Assembly: GCA_030035585.1 (NCBI GenBank)
Contig: CM057481.1
Span: 57,669,128 to 57,733,127 of the forward strand
Direction of reading: 5' to 3'
Source: Dugong dugon
Taxonomy: Eukaryota > Chordata > Mammalia > Sirenia > Dugongidae
DNA: 64,000 bases
Under the pieces are notes generated by a model. That model searched no databases. It saw only the letters and a list, made by a program, of their open reading frames with translations, and was not told the DNA's origin. The first letter of the stretch is position 1, and every line of letters begins with the position of its first letter. The position numbers were made by a program, and so were the translations under genes. Below, one piece after another: positions 1 to 10,052 of the stretch.

Positions 1-235
1 CTGTTATCAGGAGGGACCAGTCCCTGGCGAAGGACATCACGCTTGGTAAAACAGAAGGTCAGTGAAAAAGAGGAAGACCCTCAACGAGATGGATTGACGT
101 AGTGGCTGCAGCAGTGGGCTCAAGCATAACAACGATAGTGAGGATGGAGCAGGGTCAGCAGTGTTTCATTCTGTTGTACATAGGATTGCTGCATCAGAAC
201 CGAGTTAACGGCCCCTAACAACAACAATAATAATG
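1..235 (+). mobile_element. BovB/RTE LINE 3' end (5' cut by window edge)
   Basis: This is the extreme 3' part of an RTE-type LINE: the last codons of the reverse-transcriptase ORF (GRP-x-TRWI-like stretch around base 75-105), then the short 3' tail ending in CTAACAACAACAATAATA. The same sequence recurs at 15.1-15.8, 18.7 and 50.3-50.7 kb. BovB/RTE elements of Afrotheria end in (AAC)n rather than poly(A). The reading frame is decayed, so no protein is expected. Confidence 0.85.
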
Positions 236-1194
236 TGATTGTTACCGCAATAACACGGATTGGAGCCGCCTGCCGCAATAGCCAATTCTGAGACGGGGTG
301 AGGTGAGCAGCAAGATGTTTATTATATATCGATATATAGGAGACAGAGGGGAATACATTCCTCCAAAAAACCTGTCTCCCCCACTGGAGATCAGCAGGAG
401 TCTTTTACAGGGCAGGATTATAGATCTTTTATGGTAGTTTTTCTTTGAGGTGGTGATGTCTTAGATGAGTTAACCTTCCACTGGTATTCTTAGAGGTTAT
501 CTGGCGACATCTTTCGGGATTATCTGGCAACATCCTGCTTACTCTTGTCACAAGATGGATGCTTTGTTTGGTTTTTCATTCTTAGATCATTATCACTTGT
601 TTTTTACCCTCCAGGGGGGAACATCAGTTAATCTTAAACCTTTTTGTAGAGACTGGAGAAAAGGAAAAAAAAAAATCATGAGGTAATGTGGCAGTTAGCA
701 ATGGGGGAGTAAACAATAGAGAGCCCGGCCTATGCAGCCTCTTCCATGATCATCTTGATACTTTTGTGGTATAAATTTACAGGTGGAATTGGAACTAAGT
801 TATCTCTTTTTTCCCACTGAAGACATGGAACTATATTAAATGCTTCCTTTTTAAACTCTATCACCTATATATGGGAAGGATTTTATATATTTTTTGTCCC
901 TTCCTGAAATGGTACTTTGGTGACCAGTCAGTTAATTGAGCTTGGTTGACTCCCATCTTTCCTGAAGAAGGTATTTTTGCTAAATGATCCCAAATGTTAA
1001 ATAAAAACCAATGAACATTTATTTAGATGCTAAGACATTAGCAGATTTCTTCAGATGATCTGTATATAATTTAAATAAATCTGGCTATAATAATGAGTTT
1101 GCTAAAGACACTCTCATCATCAAGAATATTTTAACATAACTTAGTAAACCAATTCATAATAAAATGTAAAAAAATCACATAACAAAAATCAATA
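236..1194. other. Possible antisense LTR, then unassigned sequence
   Basis: Bases about 236-700 have the look of an antisense LTR: a G-rich run, then AGCAAGATGTTTATTATAT, where TTTATT would be a reversed AATAAA, then pyrimidine-rich blocks. I could not fix the ends or find a target duplication, so this is a guess. From about 700 to 1194 the sequence is AT-rich and nothing is recognised. Confidence 0.3.
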
Positions 1195-1352
1195 CCAAGA
1201 AACCAGACCCATTGCTGCCGAGTCAATTCCGACTTATAACAACCCTACAGGGCGGAGTAGAACTCCCCCTTAGGGTTTCCAAGGAGCGTGGATTCGAACT
1301 GCCAGCCTTCTGTTTAGCAGCCGAGCTCTTAACCACTGCACCACCAGGCCTC
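1195..1352 (-). mobile_element. AfroSINE
   Basis: Antisense AfroSINE. The plus strand starts in the tail (ACCAGACCCATTGCTGCC) and ends in the tRNA-derived head, CTTAACCACTGCACCACCAG, the reverse complement of the A-box region. The B-box equivalent GATTCGAACTGCC is at about 1292. AfroSINEs are tRNA-derived SINEs of Afrotheria transcribed by RNA polymerase III and thought to be moved by RTE machinery. Confidence 0.93.
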
Positions 1353-2059
1353 CAAAAAAAAATTAATATATCTTATAATAAATATATGGTTATCAGATTT
1401 TTAATCTGGTGCTAAAACATGACACATTGTTGCTACTAACTTTGCATCCTGCAAGAATGGAAGCATGCTCTTCAAAAACAGGTTTTTTTTTAAATGTAAA
1501 TATATTTGGGTATGCGAATTTTCTAGACTTTACTTTTCCATATACTGAAGAATTTTAAGAATTTTAACTGTGTTAAAATTGCCTTAAATTAGAGTTTAGG
1601 AAGGAAGCTTGTTTGCTTTATTTTTGTTGGGCTCATTTTATCGATTTCCCATGGATGGACAAAAGTAAGTAATAGAAACAAGACTTGATTTTCCCAGTGA
1701 TATTGCCAATTTATAATCCAACACTGAATTTCTTTCATTCATTCTGTATGTCTTAAACAAATGCCATCAGACAGTCTAAACACATGGAAGGGTTTTTGAG
1801 TGTTCTTTTATTGCTAACAATTAGGATGCTTTTGTAAGTGCGTGCGTGTTTAGTATGCTTTCTTTAGTCACATTTTGGCTTCTGGGAAGACAAGTTTCTT
1901 GTATCTGCTTTTTTCCTCACCTCTCAACTGCTAAACAGGAGCACCACCAATCTAGTTTATTTCATTAAAGTGTCTTCCTTTTTTGTATTTTGGGTGGAGT
2001 CACGATGTCCAGTTAAAAACTCCAGAGCCCTTTCAGAAGTCCTGTCTGAGGGTAGGTAA
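1353..2059. other. No feature recognised
   Basis: AT-rich sequence without a coding frame, RNA gene or repeat that I can name. Poly-T and poly-A runs are short. Confidence 0.5.
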
Positions 2060-2213
2060 CACAGACCTGCCCAGTAGGGTTTTCTAGGCTGTAGTTTTTA
2101 CGGGAGCAGATAGCCAGGTCTTTCTCCCACAGAGCCACTGGGTGGGTTTGAACTGCCAGGTTTTAGGTTAGCAGTCAAACGCTTAACCGTTTGTTGCTCC
2201 ACCAGGTCTCCTT
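2060..2213 (-). mobile_element. AfroSINE, subfamily with longer middle
   Basis: Antisense AfroSINE of the subfamily with a middle block TTTTTACGGGAGCAGATAGC followed by CAGGTCTTTCTCCCACAG. The head is seen at CGCTTAACCGTTTGTTGCTC. The tail end (before about 2060) is degenerate. It is separated by only 11 bases from the next AfroSINE, in the same orientation. Confidence 0.85.
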
Positions 2214-2224
2214 AACACAGATCT

Positions 2225-2386
2225 GAAACCGAAAACAAACCCGTTGCCATCGAGTCAGTTCCGACCCAGAGACCCTATAGGTCAGAGTAGAACAGCTCCA
2301 CAGGTTTTCCCAGGAGTGGCTGATGGATTCAGACTGCCAGACTTTTAATTAGCAGCTGAGTTCTTAACCAACAGACCTAGAGCTGG
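2225..2386 (-). mobile_element. AfroSINE
   Basis: Antisense AfroSINE beginning CCGAAAACAAACCCGTTGCC and ending in a diverged tRNA head (TTCTTAACCAACAGACCTAG). It lies directly beside the copy at 2060-2213 in the same orientation, one of four such pairs in the window. Confidence 0.88.
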
Positions 2387-2997
2387 CCAAATCCATTTGC
2401 TTTCTTCTTCCCACTCTTCTTCATCATTATTTCCCTTCCCACCCCCCTCCCCCTTTTATATCCAGCCCCAGAGAAGGCAGAAACCAAACTCCTGTGGCTA
2501 TTCATGGGGTAAATGCCACATGTTTTCACTCCTCCTATAACACTGTAGAAGAGTGAGGTTTTCTGATTTCATTGGAGTGGTAAATTAGGAAACTTGGGTT
2601 TGGGGACTGGAGTGGAGAAAGGAAGTATAACGTCCTGACTTATTTAACTGAACTTGGATAAAGACGTCCTTAGTGCCGTCATTGTGCCTTACTAAGATCC
2701 TGGGGCTGCATCCTCAGCTAATAATAAAGATCACCTCACCTTGCCTTACTTTTTTGGGCATATTTATTTTGAAATGTGCGGTGACCTCATAGCCATGGCC
2801 GAGAGGCTTTATTTAGGTTTTCCTGGGTGCTCTGGCCAAATGCCATTTTAATACCCTCTTAATAATACACTGCCACAGCACTTTTTAATAATTATTGTTC
2901 AGGTAATTCTTACTTATCTTAGAAAATACCCCCAAACAAACCAAAAATAAAAACCACTCTGATCCCAACAGAGATAACCACTGTTAGCAACATGTTG
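2387..2997. other. No feature recognised
   Basis: Unique-looking sequence with a C-rich pyrimidine block near 2440. The end (about 2870-2990, ACCACTCTGATCCCAACAGAGATAACC region) resembles an old LINE-like interspersed fragment, but I cannot assign it. Confidence 0.4.
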
Positions 2998-2999
2998 TA

Positions 3000-3186
3000 C
3001 AGTAAAACCTGCAAAAACCGGAACCTGCGTGAGGCGGAAACCTATCAGAGAAGGAAAACTCAGATGTTTTCCACTAATAGAGAGCTACAGAAAAGTGGTA
3101 AGACTGCACCCTGTCAAATGTGGAACACTTGTGAGGCCCAGAAAAAAAGCAGCCCTGTCAAGTTCTGGCTGTCACAGGTTTCACTC
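3000..3186. mobile_element. Tigger-like (pogo/Tc1-mariner) MITE
   Basis: A 187-bp element flanked by TA on both sides (2998-2999 and 3187-3188). The left end is CAGTAAAACCTGCAAAAACC. The right end, read in reverse complement, gives GAGTGAAACCTGTGACAGCC, an imperfect terminal inverted repeat of at least 25 bp. TA target duplications and CAGT-type ends are the hallmark of pogo/Tigger transposons. There is no transposase, so it is non-autonomous. Two overlapping ORFs of about 140 codons that run through it are chance frames. Confidence 0.75.
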
Positions 3187-3994
3187 TATATTCTGCTCAA
3201 CAGATTTTCTCGTCACTTTTTTTTTTTTAGTTCCTGCAGTTTCTTGCCTCAGACAGCAAATGTTTATGTCAGGCCTCCCTTTTTGCCTGCCTGCCGCCGC
3301 CCTCCCAGCCCATGGCCTCCTCATAAGGAGGAATGGAGAACCCATTTCAGATCTGGAACAGCTGTGCTTGGAAAGCAACATCTCTTTCTTTCTTTCTTAT
3401 GTGCTTGATATAGAGGTAATAGATGAGGATGGCAGTGGGCATCTGCCCATCTAAATGGTGGTCTTTGAAAACACTTGAGCATTTTAGAGAACATCATGTC
3501 ATGAAATAAAAATTGCAGACTTGACAGAAGCAGAAAACTGAAGTGGGGACTAAACCATAAGAACTCGTGTGCACCACTTTGGCTAACCACATGAAATGTG
3601 AAAAATTCATTTAAGTTTCTTATTCAAACCATGTCGTTCATTTTGTTTTATTTTAGTTTAGTGTATTAAATTTAGCTGCACTCCGTTCCTCTGAATTAGG
3701 TCAGATTTATGTATAGACTACACACTTAAACTCATTGTGTGAGCTGAAAAGTTTAAATTCAGAAGACTAAGTCCCTGGACACGGCACTCATTTTTTAGCA
3801 TTTTTAGCTAAGAACGTTCTAGAAGTGTGAGGTCTACAGTAAAGGTTGAATAAAAGCCTAAGATTCATGTAAGCCACCGTATACTTGAATCTCCAAGGTC
3901 TTTCGTCAAGTGAGGCTTCCCTTTGACTCCCCTGGAAGCCCATCTGTGGCCATCACAGTGACCACACACCTTGTCCTGTCATTCATCGTGCTTA
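3187..3994. other. No feature recognised
   Basis: Mixed unique sequence with a poly-T run at 3218 and a CCGCCGCCC-containing patch near 3293. No intact gene, exon with splice sites or known repeat was recognised. Confidence 0.4.
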
Positions 3995-5035
3995 GTTCCT
4001 ATTGCTCTTAGGATACAGTCCAAAACGCTTAATATACTTAAAAGGCTCTGTGATCTAGCCCCTGCCTAAATCTTCAGACCTCCTCATACCTGTTTTTATC
4101 CATTTAGTCCAATTTGGCCACTGATCTTTTCTCACTTTGTGGTGTGTACAGGCGCATCCCCATCCTCAGAAATTTGCCTGGGTGCTTTTTTTGCCTCTTG
4201 TGTTTTTCTTTCTTCTACTGAGTCTTCAGGTCTCTGCCTGAAGGAGATGCCGAGAAGCTTTCCATGCACCCCTCAGACCTGGTTGAAAGCAGGGGTATAT
4301 TCCTTGTTATGACATCTCAAATTATACTGTATTTCTTGTTTATGTAGCCATATTGGTAATTCTGTATTCAGTTGTGTTCTGATTATTCATTGCTTCATTA
4401 CACTCAAAAATGAAGTGGCTATAACAACCATTTAGTTTTCTCTCTTATGATCTGGTGGGTTCACTGGGGTCAGCTGAATGGTCCTTGGTTGGGGTCTGTT
4501 ATGCACCTGCGGTCAGTTGTGGTGGGAGCGCTCCCTCACCTGAAGGCCCAACTGGGCTGGATGTCCAAGTTGGCTTCCTTCCGTGTCTGGCACCTAATTG
4601 CTACTTGGTCTTTCTCTTCCTCTCCACATCGCGCTTTATCAAACTGGCATGGTTTGGCCTTTTCCCAGCATGGTGGTCTTGGGACAGTCACTTCATATAT
4701 TGTGACTGGCTTCCAACAGGCAGGAAATGGAAGCTGCCAGGCCAGTTCATACCCAAGACTGGCACTGTATCACTTCTGCCATATTCTTTTGGTCAAAGCA
4801 GTCACTGGTCCTACCTAGATTCAAGGGGGATAGAGAAGTAGAATCAGCCTCTTAATAGGGGAATTGCAAAGTCACATTGCAAAAGAGCATGTGTGGTGGG
4901 AGATATTGCTGTGATTATCTTTGAAAACTACCTAACTCCCCCTGCTAAACTATGACCTTCATGAAATAAGAGTCCATGTCTATACTGTATCAGCACGTAG
5001 TAGGTGCTGAAAGTATAGTTTTGAGCAAATAACTA
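3995..5035 (+). mobile_element. L2 LINE 3' region split by an MLT1 LTR
   Basis: The left part (3995-about 4330) matches the L2 ORF end: CTCTTAGGATACAGTCCAAA, then CTCTGTGATCTAGCCCCTGC, then the AGGTCTCTGCCTGAAGGAGA region. The right part (about 4935-5035) is the L2 3' end, with AGCACGTAGTAGGTGCTGAA. The break between them is filled by an MLT1-class LTR. L2 has long been inactive in placentals, so the LTR is the younger insertion. Confidence 0.75.
4335..4930 (-). mobile_element. MLT1-class LTR (ERVL-MaLR), antisense
   Basis: Antisense MLT1-type LTR. Landmarks on the plus strand are GAAGTGGCTATAACAACCAT (reversed R region), GGTCAGCTGAATGGTCCTTG, and GGAATTGCAAAGTCACATTG near the far end (about 4860). 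MaLR LTRs are remnants of an inactive endogenous retrovirus-like family. The 123- and 128-codon ORFs across it are chance frames. Boundaries are within about 20 bases. Confidence 0.75.
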
Positions 5036-5330
5036 ACTAACTCCAGGGAAAAGTCTTGGACAAATATAATCTCAGACCAGGAAACAAATATAAGTAAGCT
5101 AGTTCTCTTGCCTCCTCCTAGGTTAAAGTCCATCCTCCACCTGCTCTACCTGCATATCTTCTAGCATTTGTCACCCCTCTCCCCAGGATGTCTTTATTTC
5201 ATATATTTGCAACGTATTGTTGGCCAACTGTATTATAGTTGTTTCCTCTCACATCTGTTTTCCCCGATAAAGTTTCTTGAGAGACATGCATTATATTCTT
5301 CAGGGCCCTTAGCTAAATGTTAGACAACGT

Positions 5331-5560
5331 AGCGTGGTAGTGAAGAACCTGGGCCAGTTACAAGTCAGCCTGGGTTGGAATTCCAGCTCCATCCCCTCTT
5401 AGCTATGTGACCTTGGCAAGTGAGTTAGCTCCTCTAAGCTTCGTTTTTTGCCCTTTCGGTAAAATGGGGGTATTAATAGAAACAGCTCCTCAGGGTTGCT
5501 ATGAGTATTAAATGGCTCAGTAAGACATGGCTCCTAGCACGTTGTACTGTTAGTTATTGT
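5331..5560 (+). mobile_element. MIR SINE
   Basis: Sense MIR: GTAGTGAAGAACCTGGGCC at the tRNA-derived end, the CORE block TATGTGACCTTGGCAAGTGA at about 5404, GTAAAATGGGGGTATTAATA at 5459 and the L2-like end to about 5560. Near full length. Confidence 0.85.
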
Positions 5561-6156
5561 TAGTTTCCAAGAACTCTTGGTTCTTATGTCATGCTGCTGT
5601 AGTAGTCAGTCGGTATTTGTTGAATAAATATGAATAAACAGTTTATAATTTTTGAACACTCCCTTTAAAGGACATTGTACTGGTTCAAGGTGGAATTGCA
5701 GTTTAAGTTTCCAAAGACATTACACTTTTCCTAAAGCTCTATTTGAAAAATCTGTCACCCCAGGCCTTCCCATTTCATCTTTTTTCTGTGTTATAGGAAG
5801 ACAGTGGAGTGGCTTTTTTTACCACTTCACCTGTCAAAGTGGTTCTCTCTAGAGCTTAAGCAGATATGATACGTGCTTTGACCAGACCCTTTGGTCTTGG
5901 TCAGAAAATTGTGAGAAACTGGAAAACTTCATACTCTTCAATATTTGCAACTAGAGAAATACATCAGAGCTATTATTTTGATTTACAAAAATTAAGAGAT
6001 TCCGCTAGTATACTAAAAACTTAGATTTCAGAGGATAATCATTATATAGTTAAGTGTATTTATACTATCAACCTCCAGAGGTAAAAGGAAAAACAAAGTT
6101 GGGAGGAACCTTTAGAAATTTTACAGGTGACTTTGCAGGCCACAGGCCATTAATTA
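5561..6156. other. No feature recognised
   Basis: AT-rich sequence without a recognisable gene or repeat. Confidence 0.45.
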
Positions 6157-6161
6157 GTAAG

Positions 6162-6659
6162 TGTCTTGGTCATCTAGTGCTGCCGTAACAGAAATACCAC
6201 AAGTGGATGGTTTTAACAAAGAGATGTTTGTTCTCTCACAGTCCAGTAGGCTGCAAGTCCAAATTCAGGGTGTCAGCTCCAAAGGAACGCTTTCTCTGTT
6301 GGATCTGGAGGAAGGTTCATGTCATCAATCTTCCCTTGGTCTGGGAGCTTCTCTGCACAGGAACCTCAGGTCCAAAGGTTGTGCTCTGCTCCCGGCAATG
6401 CTTTCTTGGTGGTATGAGGTCCCCGTGTCTCTGCTCACTTCTCTCTTTTATATCTCAAAAGAGAGTGACTTAAGACACTATCCAGTCTTGTATACCTCAT
6501 CAGTATAGCTGCTGCTAATCCGTCTAATTACATCATAGTAATAGAGTTTACAGCACATAAGGAAATCACATCGGATTATACAGTCATACAGTACTGGGGA
6601 TCATGATCCAGCCAAGTTAATACACACATTTTTGGGGGGACATAATTCAATCCATGACA
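6162..6659 (-). mobile_element. Solo LTR, MaLR-like, antisense
   Basis: A 498-bp unit that begins TGTCTTGG and ends CCATGACA, with the direct repeat GTAAG immediately outside both ends (6157-6161 and 6660-6664). TG...CA ends with a 5-bp target duplication identify an LTR. The block TAACAGAAATACCACAAGTG near the left end matches antisense MaLR LTRs, and the polyadenylation signal would lie on the minus strand. No internal retroviral sequence remains, so it is a solo LTR made by recombination between the two LTRs of an old provirus. The 115-codon ORF inside is chance. Confidence 0.88.
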
Positions 6660-6664
6660 GTAAG

Positions 6665-7443
6665 GAAGGCCCTTGTTCTCTGAAATTATATTATGGTGAA
6701 AGTTCCCTTTCTCAATTCTGAAAAACTAAGAACTCCCACTTTTCAGAATCCTGACTTGTGTCTAGATGTTATAATGGACTAGATTTAATATACCTTCTTT
6801 CCCCAGGAAAAGACAGTTAAGAATTTATGTTACAAAAGAAACTTTCTGCTGCCTTCCTTTTGTAAGCAGTAAAGCATGTTATATCCTTTTATCTTCGAAG
6901 TTCACAGCTGGATAATATTTCATACCCTACTGTCCGTAAATTCCCTGATTGTAATCAGTCCATTTTGTCTTTATCATACTTGCTTGCACCACTCACCAAA
7001 CCTTAGCATTTTTTCCTGGAGATCATAGTACTTGATCTAAAAGGAGAGCAGGACACAGGTTTGCCACATAGAAATCAACAACGACAAATTTCAGTGCCAT
7101 TTCATCTTGCCAGATGCCATCTTGATAGTGCTACTGCTTTTCCGCATTAGTAATGGCAGAACATCAGATTAAGGTTCCTTCACAAGAGAGGGGTATAAAT
7201 TGAGAAGTTTATTTTTATTGCCTAAAAGCTACAAAGCCAGTTAAGATACATGGAGGCAGCCAACCACAATCAAATCAATGTTCCAGAAATGCCTTCAGTT
7301 TGCCTGCTAAATTAAGCTAATGTTAATTTATTAAATCCATTTTTAAAAAGTGGATGTAAAAAACAAACAAAAACACCCCATCATTTAAATGCGCTTTTGA
7401 AAGCAGAGTACTTAAGCAGAGAGGTAACCTAAGGACTGTGTGT
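6665..7443. other. No feature recognised
   Basis: Unique-looking AT-rich sequence. No gene or repeat could be supported. Confidence 0.45.
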
Positions 7444-7451
7444 GTTAAATG

Positions 7452-7817
7452 CAAGGGCACATTATCCAATAGGCAAGGTCTATAATAAGCACAGTGCTTA
7501 CCTTGTGTACCAGATCATCGGTGGTAAACAGCAGTTTCACAGCTTTTCACACTTCAAAGATTCTGCTTCTAGGTATGGCCGGCATCTGTCTCTCTCCCAA
7601 CCCCACAGCACCTTCCTACAGAATCAAAGCCTCTTTTCAAATTTACAGTCCCTGACAGGGGTGGATGACCCAGTAAGCAAGGTAAGCGTGAGTTTACTTG
7701 TGCTTACTTACTATCCTGTAGTGAACAATTTTCACATAGGTTTCATAACATCTTCGATGATCTGCTAGGCAAGGCTAAGTACCACGCTTACCTTGCTTAT
7801 TGGATAATGTGTCCCCG
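7452..7817. mobile_element. hAT-type non-autonomous DNA transposon (MITE)
   Basis: A 366-bp element with an exact 8-bp duplication GTTAAATG at 7444-7451 and 7818-7825. The left end reads CAAGGGCACATTATCCAATA. The right end in reverse complement reads CGGGGACACATTATCCAATA, and the repeat continues as AGCAAGGT. Eight-bp duplications and C-R-GGG ends are typical of hAT transposons. Inside, further inverted copies of the motif AAGCAAGGTAAGC occur near 7676 and 7710. A 108-codon ORF runs through it but shows no transposase motif. I do not recognise the named family. Confidence 0.85.
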
Positions 7818-7920
7818 GTTAAATGTACTGGTTGCTGAGAAATCAACTTGAATGCATAGGGCTGAGTCCTGATTCTTACTTTGACTATAATTAGGTGTAT
7901 AATGGTAGGTCATTTTTTTT

Positions 7921-7995
7921 CAAACTGGAGCATGCCTCAGAACCATGTGGAGGGCTTGGTAAAACGCAGATTGCTGGGTACCACTCTAGACAATT
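7921..7995 (+). mobile_element. MER5A-like fragment
   Basis: Short match to the start of MER5A (hAT-Charlie MITE): GTGGAGGGCTTGGTAAAACG, CAGATTGCTGGGTACCACTC. The rest of the element is not visible. Confidence 0.5.
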
Positions 7996-8439
7996 TTCAT
8001 TAAGAAGGCAGTAAAACAGGTTGAGGTGATAGTGAGTGTGGTAGTTTGGTCCCAGACACGAGGACAGTATTAAATGTGTCAGATTTTGTTAGAGTAGAAG
8101 CCCATGAGTGAAAATGGGGAGGGAGCCAAGAGATGCTTAGAGACCATCAGACCCTAAGTGAAGAGAAGGGGAGGGAAGGTTGGGTGGGGAAGCATCCTAA
8201 ACTGCACTGCAACCTAAGGAAGGTTTGGCAAGGCTCTCGGGCAGTCTTCAAACCAATGATGGCTGTTAAAGAAGTCCCATGTCTCCCAGGAACCGGGCTA
8301 TCTTAGACCTTCCTCCCCTCTTCATTGGTTGGGAGTAGCCCATGGGAAGTCAGTCAGTGTAGCCAGTCACACTCCCTCTAGTTGGAGACCTGAGATCCTT
8401 TCTCAGCTCCCCACAGGTGAGTAAGCAGTTACTTTAGAT
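7996..8439. other. No feature recognised
   Basis: Purine-rich unique sequence. No gene, RNA or named repeat supported. Confidence 0.4.
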
Positions 8440-9245
8440 GGAGTGTCAGGAAAGGCCTCCCTGAGGAGGTGACATTGGAGCTGAGACTGGAATGACGTAA
8501 AGGAATGAGCTTGTGCTGGTCTGGGGCTAGGTGGAAAGAGCTGGGGGAAAAGCAAATGCAAAGTCCCAAAGGCAGGAAACAGCTCAGAGTGTTTCAGGAG
8601 CAGAGTGAATGAGAAGAGAGGTAGGAGATGAGAGTTAAGCTGGGGACAGCTAGCGAAGACCTTGTAGACCAAGTTATAGATAGATGCTGTTGAATTGTCT
8701 CTGAGTCATGGCTACCTCTTGTACAACAGAACGAAATGCTGCCCAGTTCTATGTCATCCTCACAGTCGCTGGCATGTCTGAGTCCATCATTGCAGCTATT
8801 GTGCCAGCCCATCTCACTGAGGGTCTCCTCTAGTGTTTGTCTGATGATATGTCTAAAGCAAGTATGTCAGACAATATTCTGTTATGATCCGTAAAGCTTT
8901 TATTGGCTAATTTTGAGACATATATCACCAGGCCTTTCTTCCTACTCTCTCAGTCTGGAAACTCTGCTGAAACTTGTCCACCATGGGTAACCCTGCTGGT
9001 ATTTGAAATACCAGCGGCACAACTTCCAGCATCATAACAACACACAAGCCACCACAGTACGACAAACTGACTGACAGGTGGTGGAGACCAAGTTAGCACA
9101 TTTGAATCTTTTTCCAAATAAAATGGGAAGCCTCTGAAGGTTTTAAGCACCAGAATGATGACATCTAGTAAAAGGTAGAGAGGATGCATTGTGGAGAGGG
9201 AAGAGAGGAAACAGACCAGTTCGGAGACTAGTTAGTTTTAATCTA
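8440..9245 (-). mobile_element. L2 LINE, antisense, split by an RTE-derived element
   Basis: The left part (8440-8671) reads antisense L2: AGGAAAGGCCTCCCTGAGGA, GGTGACATTGGAGCTGAGAC, AAGAGCTGGGGGAAAAGCAA, then GAAGACCTTGTAGACCAA. The right part resumes at about 9107 with AAATGGGAAGCCTCTGAAGG and runs to about 9245. The gap is filled by the RTE-derived insertion. Because L2 died early in placental history, the order of insertion is clear. Confidence 0.7.
8672..9105 (-). mobile_element. RTE-derived composite element, antisense
   Basis: On the minus strand this begins with a block resembling the 5' region of afrotherian BovB/RTE (CTGGAAGTTGTGCCGCTGGT, then CTTCAGAGTTTCCAGACTG-like sequence) and ends with an RTE-like 3' tail. 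The RT ORF between them is absent. The copy at 21932-22530 has the same junction, so this is probably a family of internally deleted RTEs or an RTE-based SINE rather than two independent deletions. Confidence 0.65.
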
Positions 9246-9282
9246 GGTGACTCAAAATTATCTGCTTTTGAATTACCTGCTT

Positions 9283-9490
9283 TTTCCCTGGTGGTGCAAT
9301 AGTTAAAGTGCTTGGCTGCAAATCAGAAGGTTGGCAGTTTCAACCCACCAGCCTCTCCATGGGAGAAAGATGTGGCAGTCTGCTTCCATAAAGATTGCAG
9401 CCTTGGAAACCATATGGGACACTTCTACTCTGTCATATAGGGCCACTATGAGTCAGAGTTGACTGGACGGCAGTGGGTTTGGTTTGGTTT
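9283..9490 (+). mobile_element. AfroSINE
   Basis: Sense AfroSINE: head CCCTGGTGGTGCAATAGTTA (A box), B-box region GGTTGGCAGTTTCAACCC, long middle with GCTTCCATAAAGATTGCAGC, and end GGCAGTGGGTTTGGTTTGG. Confidence 0.92.
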
Positions 9491-9883
9491 CTTTGTTTGT
9501 TTTAGTCTACTTATCTTTCAGAGAAGTAACCACACATGCCCTAGTTTGTTTTCCACATAACATTTTTCAGGCAGTCGTTTTTTTCCAGTCCCTGTTCAGA
9601 TTTACCGTGGTAGCTGTCACTTGTATAAACGTCTTCCGTCCTCCGTGCCTACTTTTGACTTCGAATGTCACTCCGTGCGAGCAGCCTCACGTGTTAAGGC
9701 CACTTTCACAGACCCGCCTCCTTACATTCAAACCAGCTGAAATACTTTTCTCACCAGTTTCTTTTCTCTTTCTATATTTTGTCCCAGAATTTATACCTAA
9801 TGCAATTTCTAAGGGCAACACTGAAGCCTAATATCTGTTAAAGTGAAATATATGGAGGAAATGTTTAAAGGAAGATAAACCAA

Positions 9884-10052
9884 AGCCAAACCAGTTGCCA
9901 TCGAGTTGACTCTGACTCATGACTGCCCCACGTGTGTCAGAGTAGAACTGTGCTCCGTAGGGTGTTCATGGCTGATTTTTTGGCAGTAGATCACCAGGCC
10001 TTTCTTCTAAGGCTCCATTTGGTTAGCAGCTGAGCGCTTAACCATTTATAAT
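9884..10052 (-). mobile_element. AfroSINE, partial
   Basis: Antisense AfroSINE starting CCAAAGCCAAACCAGTTGCC, with GTAGATCACCAGGCCTTTC in the middle and the head seen at AGCTGAGCGCTTAACCAT. About 20 bases are missing in front of the head, between TCTTCTAAGGCTCC and GGTTAGCAGC. Confidence 0.88.

Noticed and set aside
1212-1415. ORFs over AfroSINE copies (for example 1212-1415, 22336-22524, 34007-34276)
   Set aside because: The recurring peptide patterns come from the SINE head and middle read in chance frames. AfroSINEs are non-coding.
2992-3454. Two overlapping ORFs of about 140 codons
   Set aside because: They cross the TA-flanked MITE and a low-complexity poly-T/poly-Phe stretch, with no recognisable domain.
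7442-7768. 108-codon ORF within the hAT element
   Set aside because: It lacks any hAT transposase motif, and the element is only 366 bp.
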